Positions 8,376 through 16,849 of a stretch of DNA of 35,905 nt are shown piece after piece. The notes below the pieces were generated by a model. The model did not search any database. It saw nothing but the letters and a program-made list of their open reading frames with translations, and had not been told where the DNA came from. Numbering within the stretch: the stretch's first letter is position 1; every line of letters begins with the position of its first letter. The DNA is taken from positions 1-35,905 of the forward strand of contig JAJRTA010000251.1 of the NCBI GenBank assembly GCA_024278515.1, given 5' to 3'. The DNA comes from Candidatus Zixiibacteriota bacterium (GTDB lineage Bacteria > Zixibacteria > MSB-5A5 > GN15 > FEB-12). Made by a program: the position numbers and the translations under genes.

Positions 8376-8993
8376 TTACAAACGTACCGATACGCTCACG
8401 CCGTCACGAATCGGTAAAATAGTCGTGAAAAAACGGCTGTCGTTGTATAGTAGATGTGTAAACTCCTGTATTGCCCTGGTGGTTCTATCCGGCTTCTTAT
8501 CCATTACCCTGCCGGACCACAAAAGATTGTCGGTGATGAACAGGCCGTTTTTTTTCAGCCGGGAAGCGACCAGGTCGATCACCCGGGGATAGTCCTCTTT
8601 GTTGATATCGTTGAAGATTATGTCAAAAGGGCCGTCGTACTTTTTGAGTATCTTGAGCGCATCACCTACCCGGAATTCAAACTGGCTCTGGAGAGCCGCC
8701 TTTTTGAAATAGTTGAAAGCCTGCCTTTTGTTCCGCTTGTCCGAATCGGTCATCAGGATACTCCCCCGGGATCGAATAGCCATCGAAAACCAGAAGGCGC
8801 TGTACCCGAAACCCGACCCCAGTTCACAGATTTTTCGTGACCTGGTCGCAATGGTCAATTGGTACAACAGCCGTCCGACCAGCGGGCCGACAATCGGGAA
8901 CCCGTTTTCTCTGGCGTGTTCTTCCATCTCACGCAGTACCGGCGGCCGCTCAGGTATCACTGACTGAAGGTAATCATGGATTTTATCGTTCAT
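8376..8993 (-). CDS. class I SAM-dependent O-methyltransferase (CCoAOMT-like family 3)
   Basis: A 205-residue soluble methyltransferase. The N-terminal helices carry the family pattern LREMEEHARENGFPIVGPLVGRLL. The SAM-binding motif I is KICELGSGFGYSAFWFS (about residues 54-70). Motif II is followed by FDIIFNDINKEDYP, where the aspartates at the metal/substrate site of family-3 O-methyltransferases normally sit. It ends LPIRDGVSVSVRL, the usual terminal strand. It methylates a hydroxyl, probably on a small aromatic or catechol-like molecule, but the substrate cannot be assigned. The start is ATG at 8993 with only a weak ribosome site. It is divergent from the transglutaminase-like lipoprotein gene across a 296-bp gap, in which I see no clear promoter or structure. 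Confidence 0.9.
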   Translation of the reverse strand: MNDKIHDYLQSVIPERPPVLREMEEHARENGFPIVGPLVGRLLYQLTIATRSRKICELGSGFGYSAFWFSMAIRSRGSILMTDSDKRNKRQAFNYFKKAALQSQFEFRVGDALKILKKYDGPFDIIFNDINKEDYPRVIDLVASRLKKNGLFITDNLLWSGRVMDKKPDRTTRAIQEFTHLLYNDSRFFTTILPIRDGVSVSVRL

Positions 8994-9289
8994 TTCACTT
9001 ACGTCTTTCTGTCTCTACTCATTGTTGTTCAGACATCCTGTTGTTTGCATATTCCAATACAGCCATCGCAAACATTGTCTGGAAATCCTGTCTCAGGGTC
9101 GCCGGTGAAAACACCACAGGACTGGAACCTACCGGTTGGCCGGTCTTGGTAAGCCGGAATATACACAGACTTTTTCGTCTGGCAAATGATTTAGTTATTT
9201 TGATCGGAAAATTGTCCTCGAACTTGTATTTTTCAGAGTACCTTGTTAGCTTTGGCCGGACAATCTTGCCTGATGAAAAGGAAGAAGCA

Positions 9290-10867
9290 GTGAAAACCAA
9301 ACCCCGGTTCATACAGATATTGTATACGACAATCGCAATCATACTGGCCGGTTGTGCGGCCAGAGAGGAATTACCGGCTGATGTGGCCGCGACTATCGAA
9401 GCGGCCGGTGATAATGCCGTCGAGCTTCAGAAGGTGATTGACCATTATCAGGCCGAGGGAGACTCGCTCAAACTTGAAGCAGCTTTCTTTCTGATCGGCA
9501 ATATGGAAGGCCACGGTTATGCAACCTATGATCTGGTGGACACCCTGGGTGAGGCGGTTCCCTGGGATGTGACAGTTTTCCCCGATTATGATTCGCTTAA
9601 ATCGACTTTTGGGACTATGGAGGACGAGTACGGCGTTCTCGATTTCAAAAAGAACGACCTTGTCCCCGATATCAAGACCATCACTGCCGACTATCTGATA
9701 GAGCAGATCGACCTAGCTTTTGCAGCCTGGCGGGAGAGACCCTGGGCGAAACATCTGAGTTTCGAAGATTTTCGTCAGTATGTGCTTCCCTACCGGGGAA
9801 GTAATGAACCGCTCGAAAAGTGGCGGCGATACTTTTTCGAGAGATACAGCAACATCGCCGACCGTATGACCGACAGCACCGACCCGGTCGAAGCCGCGAC
9901 TTTGATCAACAATGACATCAAGACCTACTATACGTTCGATCCGCGCTACTACTACCATCCGACCGATCAGGGACTGTCCGAGATGCTCAGAACCGGAGTG
10001 GGGCGATGCGAGGATATGACCAATATCACCATTTATGCCATGCGCGCCAATGGGCTGGCCGTTACTTCGGACTACACACCGGCCTGGGCCGATGCCGGTA
10101 ACAATCACGCGTGGAATGCGATTATCGGCAAAGATGGTCAGGCCATTCCGTTCATGGGAGCCGAAGCCAGCCCGGGGTCCTATAGTCTTGGGTATCGCGC
10201 CGCAAAGGTTTATCGCAAAACTTTCAGTCATCAGAAAGACAACCTGGTCTTTCAGGATCGCAGGCAGGAAAAACTGCCGCGCTGGCTGGGCGGAAAAAGT
10301 TATGTCGATGTGACCGCGTCTTACCCGGCCGACCTCATGGAGAAAATCGTGACCAGACTGGACAGTGTGCCGCCGGATTCGATCGATCTGGTCTATCTCT
10401 GTGTATTCAATTCAGGGGAATGGAAACCGCTCGACTGGTCATGGATCGAAGACGGCGCAGGTGTTTTTGAAAACGTTCGCGGCAAACTCCTGTACCTGCC
10501 GGCTTTCTATGTCAACGAAGAGATTGTTCCGGCCGGAGCTCCGTTTATCAATCATAGTGCAAATGAAACACAACTGTTTCGATATAATCCCGATAGTACC
10601 TGCCGCTTGCGCTTAACCTCCACTACCCGGCGCAAGCAGGAAGCCTCCACCGACGGCATTGAAAAAACCTGGTTCAAGGCGGGAGTTGAATACGAGCTGC
10701 TCTACTGGGATAGTGAATGGAAATCCGCAGGCAAGAAAACAGCTTCTGATAAGCCGTTGGTTTTCACAAATGTTCCGGCCGGCTGTTTATACTGGCTGGT
10801 GGCCGATGGTTCAGATCATGATGAACGACCGTTCTACTATCACAACGACCGTCAGGTCTGGCTCTGA
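9290..10867 (+). CDS. transglutaminase-like domain lipoprotein
   Basis: A 525-residue predicted lipoprotein. The GTG start at 9290 is chosen because AAGGAAG lies just upstream and a signal peptide follows directly, ending in the lipobox IILAGC (Cys23); the open frame continues upstream only as an antisense shadow of the methyltransferase gene. After a helical region, the transglutaminase core has the catalytic cysteine in GVGRCEDMTN (C240) and histidine in GNNHAWN (H273). The third catalytic residue is not obvious. The remainder is beta-rich (VYLCVFNSGEWKPLDWSWIEDG) and resembles the extra domains found in bacterial transglutaminase-like proteins. Such proteins may act as proteases or crosslinkers at the cell surface; the partner is unknown. 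It converges on nth with 70 bp between. Confidence 0.85.
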   Translation: MKTKPRFIQILYTTIAIILAGCAAREELPADVAATIEAAGDNAVELQKVIDHYQAEGDSLKLEAAFFLIGNMEGHGYATYDLVDTLGEAVPWDVTVFPDYDSLKSTFGTMEDEYGVLDFKKNDLVPDIKTITADYLIEQIDLAFAAWRERPWAKHLSFEDFRQYVLPYRGSNEPLEKWRRYFFERYSNIADRMTDSTDPVEAATLINNDIKTYYTFDPRYYYHPTDQGLSEMLRTGVGRCEDMTNITIYAMRANGLAVTSDYTPAWADAGNNHAWNAIIGKDGQAIPFMGAEASPGSYSLGYRAAKVYRKTFSHQKDNLVFQDRRQEKLPRWLGGKSYVDVTASYPADLMEKIVTRLDSVPPDSIDLVYLCVFNSGEWKPLDWSWIEDGAGVFENVRGKLLYLPAFYVNEEIVPAGAPFINHSANETQLFRYNPDSTCRLRLTSTTRRKQEASTDGIEKTWFKAGVEYELLYWDSEWKSAGKKTASDKPLVFTNVPAGCLYWLVADGSDHDERPFYYHNDRQVWL

Positions 10868-10937
10868 CAGCGGCCGATTCCTGTCAGGTTCAGGATATTC
10901 GTTTTACAAAACAGGTTTCATGGCTGACCGGTCTGAC

Positions 10938-11594
10938 TTACCGGGCCGGTTGAAACGAGGGACATAGTTTACTCAAAATACACTCGGCACATTTCGGGCG
11001 GCGGGCGATACAGACAGCCCGGCCGTGCCAGATCATAAGATGCGCGTAGATGATCCAGTCGTTTTTCGGGACTACTTTCATCAGGTCGCGCTCAATTTTG
11101 ACCGGATCTTTCAGACTGGTCAGCTTCAACAGCCTACTGATTCGAGCAACGTGTGTATCGACGACAATCCCTTCGGCCATTCCGAACCCGGCGCCAAGAA
11201 TCACCGAAGCCGTCTTGCGTCCGACACCGGCCAGCCCGGTCAGCTCATCAAGTGTGCGAGGTATCTCCCCGTTGTAATTTTCCAGCAGTTGTTGGGCTGA
11301 TTTTTTGATCGACTTCGCTTTATTATTATGAAACCCGGTGGCGAAGATGTCCTGTTTGAGTTCGTCAAGCTCAGCTTCGGCGTAGTCTTTCAGCGAGCGA
11401 TACTTCCTGAACAAATCAGCGGTAACCTTATTGACGCGCTCGTCGGTGCACTGGGCCGACAGAATCGTTGCCACCATCAACTGATGTGTCGTTGTGAAAT
11501 CGAGCGAACATCGCGCGTCCGGATACTGCTTCTTCAGTTTGGCTATAATCCGTCTGCAACGGGTTTTCTTTTTATCGAGAGACTCACGAGGCAT
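10938..11594 (-). CDS. nth: endonuclease III (DNA glycosylase/AP lyase)
   Basis: Base-excision repair enzyme that removes oxidised pyrimidines and cleaves the abasic site; 218 residues from the ATG at 11594. It shows the helix-hairpin-helix LAGVGRKTASVIL with the catalytic lysine, the catalytic aspartate in VVDTHVARIS, and a C-terminal 4Fe-4S cluster C-x6-C-x2-C-x5-C (CIARRPKCAECILSKLC). A GTG at 11609 would add five residues. The chosen ATG has AAAAGG six bases upstream and overlaps the prmC stop by 11 bp, suggesting translational coupling. It is the last gene of the rpmE-prfA-prmC run. Confidence 0.96.
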   Translation of the reverse strand: MPRESLDKKKTRCRRIIAKLKKQYPDARCSLDFTTTHQLMVATILSAQCTDERVNKVTADLFRKYRSLKDYAEAELDELKQDIFATGFHNNKAKSIKKSAQQLLENYNGEIPRTLDELTGLAGVGRKTASVILGAGFGMAEGIVVDTHVARISRLLKLTSLKDPVKIERDLMKVVPKNDWIIYAHLMIWHGRAVCIARRPKCAECILSKLCPSFQPAR

Positions 11595-12462
11595 AGTCGG
11601 CCTTTTCACACGATAACACGACCAGCCGGTCCCAGTCGTTGTAGTCTTTCAGGATTGCAATAGACTTATAACGATCATCGTTTTCAGTCAGCCTGGCGAC
11701 CATCTCAGCCTGATCATAGCCGATCTCGAAAATCAGACGTCCTTTGGCTGAAAGATGGTCCGGCGCTTTTTTCAGGATCTCACGCACCGCATCGAGTCCG
11801 TCGTCTCCGGAAGTAAGGGATATTTTCGGGTCGGCTTTTACTTCCGGAGGAAGGTCGTCATATTCCGAATCATTGATATAAGGCGGATTGGACAGTATCA
11901 GATCGAACTGCTCATCGGATCGGACCGCCTCGAAAAAGTCAGACTCCCGGAACTCGATTTTTGCACTTCCGCCCAGTTCGTTTGCGTTTCTTTCAGCCAC
12001 TTCAATCGCGTTCGGTGAGATATCCAGTGCGACTATTTCGCAATCCGGTAACTCCAGCGCCATCGTGACCGAGATCACTCCGGAACCGACACCTATGTCA
12101 AGAATACGGGGAGATTCGATCCGGTGCTGTTGCACATAACGGATAGCTGTTTCGCACAAAAGTTCAGTTTCAGGCGTCGGAACCATGACAGCGGGTGAGA
12201 CAAAAAACTTTCGTCCGTAAAACCAGGCTTCTTCAAGGATATATTGAATCGGGTACCGGGTAAGCCGTTTTTCCATAATCGCTTCGAGTCTGGTGCGGAT
12301 GTCTTCGTTTATAAGCTCGATACCGTGCATGTACAGGTGGAGCCGCTCGCAGTCGAGCAGGTGGCAAAGGATTGTTTCAATCTCCCCTTTGGCCCGTTCG
12401 ATCCCCACAGCGGTTAACCGCTCTGCCTGGTCGGAGATGAATTTCTGTATACGCTCGGTCAC
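11584..12462 (-). CDS. prmC: peptide chain release factor N5-glutamine methyltransferase
   Basis: Methylates the glutamine of the GGQ motif in release factors RF1 and RF2, increasing termination efficiency. The 292-residue protein has the N-terminal helical domain (RLTRYPIQYILEEAWFYGRKFFV, family-typical), SAM motif I (ILDIGVGSGVISVTMA) and the diagnostic catalytic NPPY (LILSNPPYINDSEYDDLPPEV). Start is GTG at 12462. Its substrate gene prfA is two genes upstream in the same direction, with one unknown membrane protein gene between them (10 bp from prmC). It overlaps nth by 11 bp. Confidence 0.96.
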   Translation of the reverse strand: MTERIQKFISDQAERLTAVGIERAKGEIETILCHLLDCERLHLYMHGIELINEDIRTRLEAIMEKRLTRYPIQYILEEAWFYGRKFFVSPAVMVPTPETELLCETAIRYVQQHRIESPRILDIGVGSGVISVTMALELPDCEIVALDISPNAIEVAERNANELGGSAKIEFRESDFFEAVRSDEQFDLILSNPPYINDSEYDDLPPEVKADPKISLTSGDDGLDAVREILKKAPDHLSAKGRLIFEIGYDQAEMVARLTENDDRYKSIAILKDYNDWDRLVVLSCEKADYAS

Positions 12463-12472
12463 GTCTGTCCGC

Positions 12473-13441
12473 TCAACGAGTACCGGGACGGCGTTTTGAC
12501 CTGATCAGCCCGACTACGTATATCAGGGCAATCAATCCGATAAATCCATAGCAGACAGAATAAGTCAATCCCGGGCTGAACTGGATCGAGTGCGGAATCA
12601 GATAGATCGCGATCATCAGCACAAATGAAACCACGCCAAACCAGCCGAGCGTTTTCGGTGAGTAGAGGTCACGGTATTTTCCTTTGGTCAGGGATCCCAA
12701 TGAAACCAGCCAGACCATGACCAGGTACAGGAACAAAAGCTGAGTCTTGTTGTCGGTGGCGTCGGTGCCGAACGGCACGCCTTCCCAGAGTCCGCCAAAG
12801 GCAAAGTAGTTCATGGCTATTCCCCAGGGATAGCCGCCCAGAAACGAAGCCACTACCGCAAGGAATGTGTACCGGGCCATGGGACGGGCGTCACTGCCGC
12901 CGGATAGCAGTTTCAACGAATGCAGGAAGGCCATCACCACACAGAACACGGTGGCGAACATGAAAAAGATATGCGGGAAAAGCACGTAAGGCGGCACTTC
13001 TCCGATAAACCTGAACATCCAGGGCTTACCGGATTCCGGAATAAAAGTAGCCCTTCGTCCCCCGGTGTGATCGCGAATTTCGAAATAATAGAAAAACTTT
13101 TTACCGCGTTCCAGAGTTGAAAAATTGATGTAGTACAATCCGGCGGCTGAGTCTTCTACCAGTAACGGAATAGTCGAGTACTTGTACAGCGGAGTGTTTT
13201 CATCCTGACCGAACTTACTTTGACGGAAAACAGGTTTTAGCTGGCTCAGATTTTCACCTGTGATCTTCAGTTGAATCGTAGCCATGCTCTTTTCCGGCCC
13301 CTTGGGTACCGTGGTCATTTCAAAGGTGTAGCCGTTCTCGGAATGGGTGACAAATTCCGGCCGCCCGCGTGAAGTGGTCCGGGCGATATACAATAGCACC
13401 GCGGTCAGCAATAATGCTATGATAACTCTCAATATCTTCAT
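12473..13441 (-). CDS. polytopic membrane protein with extracytoplasmic beta domain, unknown function
   Basis: I do not recognise a family for this 322-residue protein. It begins with an N-terminal membrane anchor or signal (ILRVIIALLLTAVLLYIA). A polar, beta-rich stretch (about 25-150) follows, with Ig-like features: TIQLKITGENLSQLKPVF and AAGLYYINFSTLERGKKFFYYFEIRDHTG. Then come about five hydrophobic helices (roughly 152-172, 190-210, 235-253, 268-288, 296-314). The Ig-like segment could bind a ligand or partner on the outer face of the inner membrane. It starts at ATG 13441 with AGAGG seven bases upstream, 11 bp after the prfA stop, and sits between prfA and prmC. These two are usually adjacent, so it is an insertion in a conserved translation cluster. 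Confidence 0.75.
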   Translation of the reverse strand: MKILRVIIALLLTAVLLYIARTTSRGRPEFVTHSENGYTFEMTTVPKGPEKSMATIQLKITGENLSQLKPVFRQSKFGQDENTPLYKYSTIPLLVEDSAAGLYYINFSTLERGKKFFYYFEIRDHTGGRRATFIPESGKPWMFRFIGEVPPYVLFPHIFFMFATVFCVVMAFLHSLKLLSGGSDARPMARYTFLAVVASFLGGYPWGIAMNYFAFGGLWEGVPFGTDATDNKTQLLFLYLVMVWLVSLGSLTKGKYRDLYSPKTLGWFGVVSFVLMIAIYLIPHSIQFSPGLTYSVCYGFIGLIALIYVVGLIRSKRRPGTR

Positions 13442-13452
13442 CAGTATGCCTC

Positions 13453-14526
13453 TTAAGCTTCGCTCTGAAGTTGTAATCTCTTTTCCTGGTCGTGCTGCCT
13501 GAGCGGATCTATCAGCAGATCGACATCCCCGGCCAGCACCTGGTCAAGTTTATACACGGTCAGTTTGATGCGATGATCGGTTACCCGTGACTGCGGGAAA
13601 TTATAGGTGCGAATTTTGGCCGAGCGATCTCCGGTGGACACCATGGAGCGGCGTTCCTCGGTGATTTTGGCCTGCTGCTCAGACAATACCTGGTCGTACA
13701 GGCGGGCCCGAAGCACTTTCATCGCCTTGTTCCGGTTTTTCAACTGTGATTTTTCATCCTGGCAGGTGACCACCAGACCGGTCGGCAGGTGGGTTATGCG
13801 GACCGCCGAATCGGTCGTGTTCACCGACTGCCCACCGGGTCCGCTGGACCGGTAAACATCGACCTTGATCTCGTTTTCCTTGATTTCGATATCGACTTCT
13901 TCGGCCTCGGGAAACACGGCCACCGTTACGGCCGAAGTGTGAATCCGTCCCTGGGTTTCGGTAACCGGGACTCTTTGCACGCGATGGACGCCGGATTCAT
14001 ATTTCATCAGTCCGTAAACATTGTCGCCGCTGAGAGAGAAGATGATCTCCTTGAAACCGCCCACTTCGGACGGGTGCGAGTTCATCACCTCCAGCTTCCA
14101 GCCGTTCTTGTCGGCGAACCGCTGGTACATGCGAAACAAGTCGGCGGCGAAAAGCCCGGCTTCGTCACCGCCGGTACCGGCCCGGATTTCACAGACCGCG
14201 GCTTTGTCGTCATCGGGATCACGCGGCAGCAGCTTCAGCTTCAATTCCCGTTCCAGATTTTCCAGGTTGACTTCACCGGACTTGAGTTCCTCCTGGGCCA
14301 TGGCTACCAGCTCTTCGTCATCGCTTGAGGCCACGATCTCACGCGCCTCCGTCACCGTTTCATGAGCCCGGCGGTATTCTTCGGCTGTTTTCAGTACCGA
14401 TTCGACATGCCGTCGTTCACGGGTAAGGTCGATAAGTTTTTTCTGATCGGACAATATTTCCGGAAGAGCCATCTGGTCATCGATAGCTTTCAGACGGGAC
14501 CTCAGTTTTTCCACTATTTCAAGCAT
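13453..14526 (-). CDS. prfA: peptide chain release factor 1
   Basis: Recognises UAA and UAG in the ribosomal A site and triggers peptide release; 357 residues, the normal length. It has the catalytic GGQ in SSGPGGQSVNTTDSAVRI, and the RF1-type tripeptide anticodon PVT in VQRVPVTETQGRIHTSAVTV, which separates it from RF2 (SPF). The N-terminal coiled-coil domain and RAGTGGDEAGLFAADLFRMY are typical. Start is ATG at 14526 with GGAGA five bases upstream. It lies downstream of rpmE and the DUF1385 gene, a common order in bacteria. Confidence 0.97.
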   Translation of the reverse strand: MLEIVEKLRSRLKAIDDQMALPEILSDQKKLIDLTRERRHVESVLKTAEEYRRAHETVTEAREIVASSDDEELVAMAQEELKSGEVNLENLERELKLKLLPRDPDDDKAAVCEIRAGTGGDEAGLFAADLFRMYQRFADKNGWKLEVMNSHPSEVGGFKEIIFSLSGDNVYGLMKYESGVHRVQRVPVTETQGRIHTSAVTVAVFPEAEEVDIEIKENEIKVDVYRSSGPGGQSVNTTDSAVRITHLPTGLVVTCQDEKSQLKNRNKAMKVLRARLYDQVLSEQQAKITEERRSMVSTGDRSAKIRTYNFPQSRVTDHRIKLTVYKLDQVLAGDVDLLIDPLRQHDQEKRLQLQSEA

Positions 14527-14598
14527 AAATCTCCATCATCGAATAGTGCGTTAATTGTAACGGATGAAGCCGTTAACGGCAAGAAGATTAAAAAACAG

Positions 14599-15567
14599 CT
14601 AAGGAACCGCCACCTGCTGTGAGGCGATCCTTGAATCGGTGATGCCCAGCGACGCTTCCAAAGCCACGATAGCCACTTCGATCTGATCGATAGTCGGTTC
14701 CCGGGTGGTGATTTTCTGCACCCATAATCCCGGCTTGATCAGCGTCCTGGTGATGGCGTGATCGCGGGTTTTGCCCGACAGTTTCAGTAGTTCGTACGAA
14801 GTCCCGGCCACCAAAGGCAGCAGCGTAAAATGCAGACCGAAGCGAGTCAACACTTCAGGCGGATGACCGACCACGATCGCGTAAATAGTGTCGGAAACAG
14901 CGTAGACCAGAATAGCCAGCAAAGCCACGATCAGGATAAACGACGTTCCGCAGCGCGGATGGAAACGAGTATATTTTGCAGCAACCTGGGGGCTCAGCTC
15001 CTCGCCCATCTCGTAAGTAAAAATAGATTTATGCTCGGCCCCATGATACTGAAAGATGCGGCGGAACTCACCAAAGAACGAAATACCCCAGACATACAGG
15101 ATAAACATGGTCAGCCGAATAACACCGGCCAGCAGATTGAACCAGACGGCGTTCTTGGAAACACCGAAAAAGTTCGAGAGAGCCAGAGGCACGAAAAAGA
15201 AAATAAAAATCCCCATAGCCATGGCAAACACTACGGTCAGCCCCAGCATAAGATTGTTCGATCTGGCCGGTTTGGCTTCGAAATCTTCTCCTTTTTCCTC
15301 AGCCTCGAGCCTTTCCTGTTCCTTGATGGCGATATCCGCCGAGAAGTTCAGGGTTTTGATGCCCAGCACCAGCATTTCCACAAATGATATCGCGCCGCGA
15401 ACAACCGGCAGACTGAGCAGCTTCTTTTTCTTGGTCAGGGAGATATAGTCGTCGGTCTTGACCAGTATCCGGCCGTCGGGAGTTCGAACAGCGGTGGCGA
15501 TCTTGTCCGCCGACCGCATCATGACCCCTTCAATTACCGCCTGGCCGCCAACATTCAGATCGGGCAT
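14599..15567 (-). CDS. DUF1385 family membrane protein
   Basis: A 322-residue protein of the DUF1385 family (YqhQ-like). It begins with the family signature VGGQAVIEGVMMRSADKIATAVR, and carries the conserved YHGAEHKSIFTYE and HPRCGTSFILIVALLAIL segments. There are about four or five hydrophobic segments (about 108-132, 150-170, 205-230). Function is unknown; it is repeatedly found next to rpmE and prfA, which implies some link to translation or to ribosome maturation at the membrane, but that is inference. Start is ATG at 15567 with GGAG seven bases upstream. Confidence 0.9.
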   Translation of the reverse strand: MPDLNVGGQAVIEGVMMRSADKIATAVRTPDGRILVKTDDYISLTKKKKLLSLPVVRGAISFVEMLVLGIKTLNFSADIAIKEQERLEAEEKGEDFEAKPARSNNLMLGLTVVFAMAMGIFIFFFVPLALSNFFGVSKNAVWFNLLAGVIRLTMFILYVWGISFFGEFRRIFQYHGAEHKSIFTYEMGEELSPQVAAKYTRFHPRCGTSFILIVALLAILVYAVSDTIYAIVVGHPPEVLTRFGLHFTLLPLVAGTSYELLKLSGKTRDHAITRTLIKPGLWVQKITTREPTIDQIEVAIVALEASLGITDSRIASQQVAVP

Positions 15568-15683
15568 CTGTCAACTCCAATGCAAGAACTAATTGTATTC
15601 TCCCGCCAGCCAAAAAGAACAGGCGGCGCTATTAATAATACGCACCGCCCGGTCAAACCTGTCGCCAAAAAACCGGATTTTTA

Positions 15684-15896
15684 TTACTTCTGCTTCTGTA
15701 CTTTGGCGTACTTGCGGCGGAACCGTTCGACCCGACCGGCCGTGTCGACCAGTTTCTGTTTGCCGGTGAAGAACGGATGGCATTGCGAGCAGATTTCCAC
15801 GTTGATGACTTTGGCCGTTGAGCGGGTGGGGAAGCTGTTACCACACGCACAGGTAACGGTCAACTCGTGGTACTCCGGATGGATATTAGCTTTCAA
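15684..15896 (-). CDS. rpmE: 50S ribosomal protein L31 (zinc-binding type)
   Basis: A 70-residue ribosomal protein of the central protuberance region. It has [14 protein letters not shown] at the start and zinc-ligand cysteines in CAC and [14 protein letters not shown], so it is the zinc-containing C+ form. The start codon is TTG at 15896, preceded by GAGG about eight bases upstream. It is first in the run rpmE > DUF1385 > prfA > membrane protein > prmC > nth and has its own predicted promoter and a hairpin leader. Confidence 0.97.
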   Translation of the reverse strand: MKANIHPEYHELTVTCACGNSFPTRSTAKVINVEICSQCHPFFTGKQKLVDTAGRVERFRRKYAKVQKQK

Positions 15897-15935
15897 ATCA
15901 ATAACCTCAAGCGATTTTATTTCGTCTAACCCAAA

Positions 15936-15953
15936 GCCCCCATCGGCGGGGGA
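15936..15953 (-). other. GC-rich hairpin at the 5' end of the rpmE mRNA
   Basis: CCCCC (15937-15941) and GGGGG (15948-15952) enclose a 6-nt loop. It begins about three bases after the predicted transcription start and about 40 bases before the rpmE start codon. Known autoregulatory leaders of ribosomal L31 genes make a regulatory role plausible, but this hairpin has not been matched to any of them. Confidence 0.5.
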
Positions 15954-15962
15954 CAGCGGCTG

Positions 15963-15990
15963 AATATATGATATATTTCGGTTTTGGCAA
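15963..15990 (-). promoter_or_regulatory. predicted promoter of the rpmE-prfA-prmC-nth run
   Basis: On the minus strand: TTGCCA (15990-15985, 5 of 6), a 16-base spacer, and TATATT (15968-15963, 5 of 6). Predicted start near 15956, leader about 60 nt. Confidence 0.6.
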
Positions 15991-16216
15991 GTCCATAATT
16001 TACGATTCAGGACGGTTTTCAGTTTCCGACCAGCTACTTGATTATCTATTTATAACCGGTATAACCTGCGCCGACCCAGCCGGTTCCCTCCTATCGGGGT
16101 CCTTTTATGCAGTTTCACCGCAACCGGATCAGTACCGACGATATCTGATATGCTCGATTTCGGGCACTCGTGTGTCATGGCACTAAAGTAGTTCTGGGTC
16201 TTTTCTGGTTATATCT

Positions 16217-16849
16217 CTACTGAGATGAGTCCCTGTAACCTTCGATCATCCGGGCCGCCAGATGTTGGCCCAGTTCATGGGCTTGTTTTATAATCTCGTT
16301 ATCTTCGCGCGCTGTGGCGGAACGGGTGAAATCAGGTGATTTGTAAACTATACTGCCCTCGTTAACCAGATGCACCCATTTGAAAAAACCGGCCATTACG
16401 CGTCGCGCCCCCTCAAACCAGCCCCGCTCCCCTCCGACCAGCACCATTGCCGCCGGACGCAGGCGGTTAAGGCGGCGGATAAATTTATGATCCGGGTTGA
16501 TATTGCCGTAATCGGGCGGACGGAGGCAATTACAACGGTCGATAAACATCTTCGTCTGCGCCGACACGGAATCGAAATAGATAGGTGAACCGATGATCAG
16601 TCCGTCGCATTCGGTCAGGGCACGGTACACCGCAGTCAGGCCGTCATCGTAAAGACAGTATTCCGGCTCAGGTGACTTGCCGCACGCCTGACAGGGAATG
16701 AACTTCAGTTCGTTGAGGCGGACAGTTGTTGTACGGATAGGTTGCTGCTGCTTGATTGTATTTATAATCGTGTCGGCGATCTCGGCCAGCAGGAAATCGG
16801 TCGAGGATTTTTCTATCGGCGAACCTGAAATGGACAGCAGCTTAATCAA
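16217..16849 (-). CDS. flavodoxin-like NAD(P)H-dependent FMN oxidoreductase
   Basis: A 210-residue member of the NADPH-dependent FMN reductase / iron-sulfur flavoprotein group. It opens with the FMN phosphate-binding loop LLSISGSPIEKSSTDFLL, has the CQACGKS cysteine motif (family members use such cysteines for an iron-sulfur site or a disulfide), and the second FMN loop GSPIYFDSVSAQTKMFIDR. It probably transfers electrons between a pyridine nucleotide and a small acceptor. I place the start at TTG 16849 because GAGGGG lies six bases upstream and it gives the usual MIKLLSISGSP N-terminus; a longer TTG start at 16873 is possible. It overlaps the end of the ABC-F gene by 8 bp, so it is likely co-translated. 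Confidence 0.85.
   Translation of the reverse strand: MIKLLSISGSPIEKSSTDFLLAEIADTIINTIKQQQPIRTTTVRLNELKFIPCQACGKSPEPEYCLYDDGLTAVYRALTECDGLIIGSPIYFDSVSAQTKMFIDRCNCLRPPDYGNINPDHKFIRRLNRLRPAAMVLVGGERGWFEGARRVMAGFFKWVHLVNEGSIVYKSPDFTRSATAREDNEIIKQAHELGQHLAARMIEGYRDSSQ

Larger units (their letters stand above)
15897..16216. other. 320-bp intergenic region upstream of rpmE
   Basis: Holds the rpmE leader hairpin and promoter (next two entries). From about 15991 to 16216, downstream of the flavodoxin-like gene, I see no gene, repeat or convincing terminator. Confidence 0.6.
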
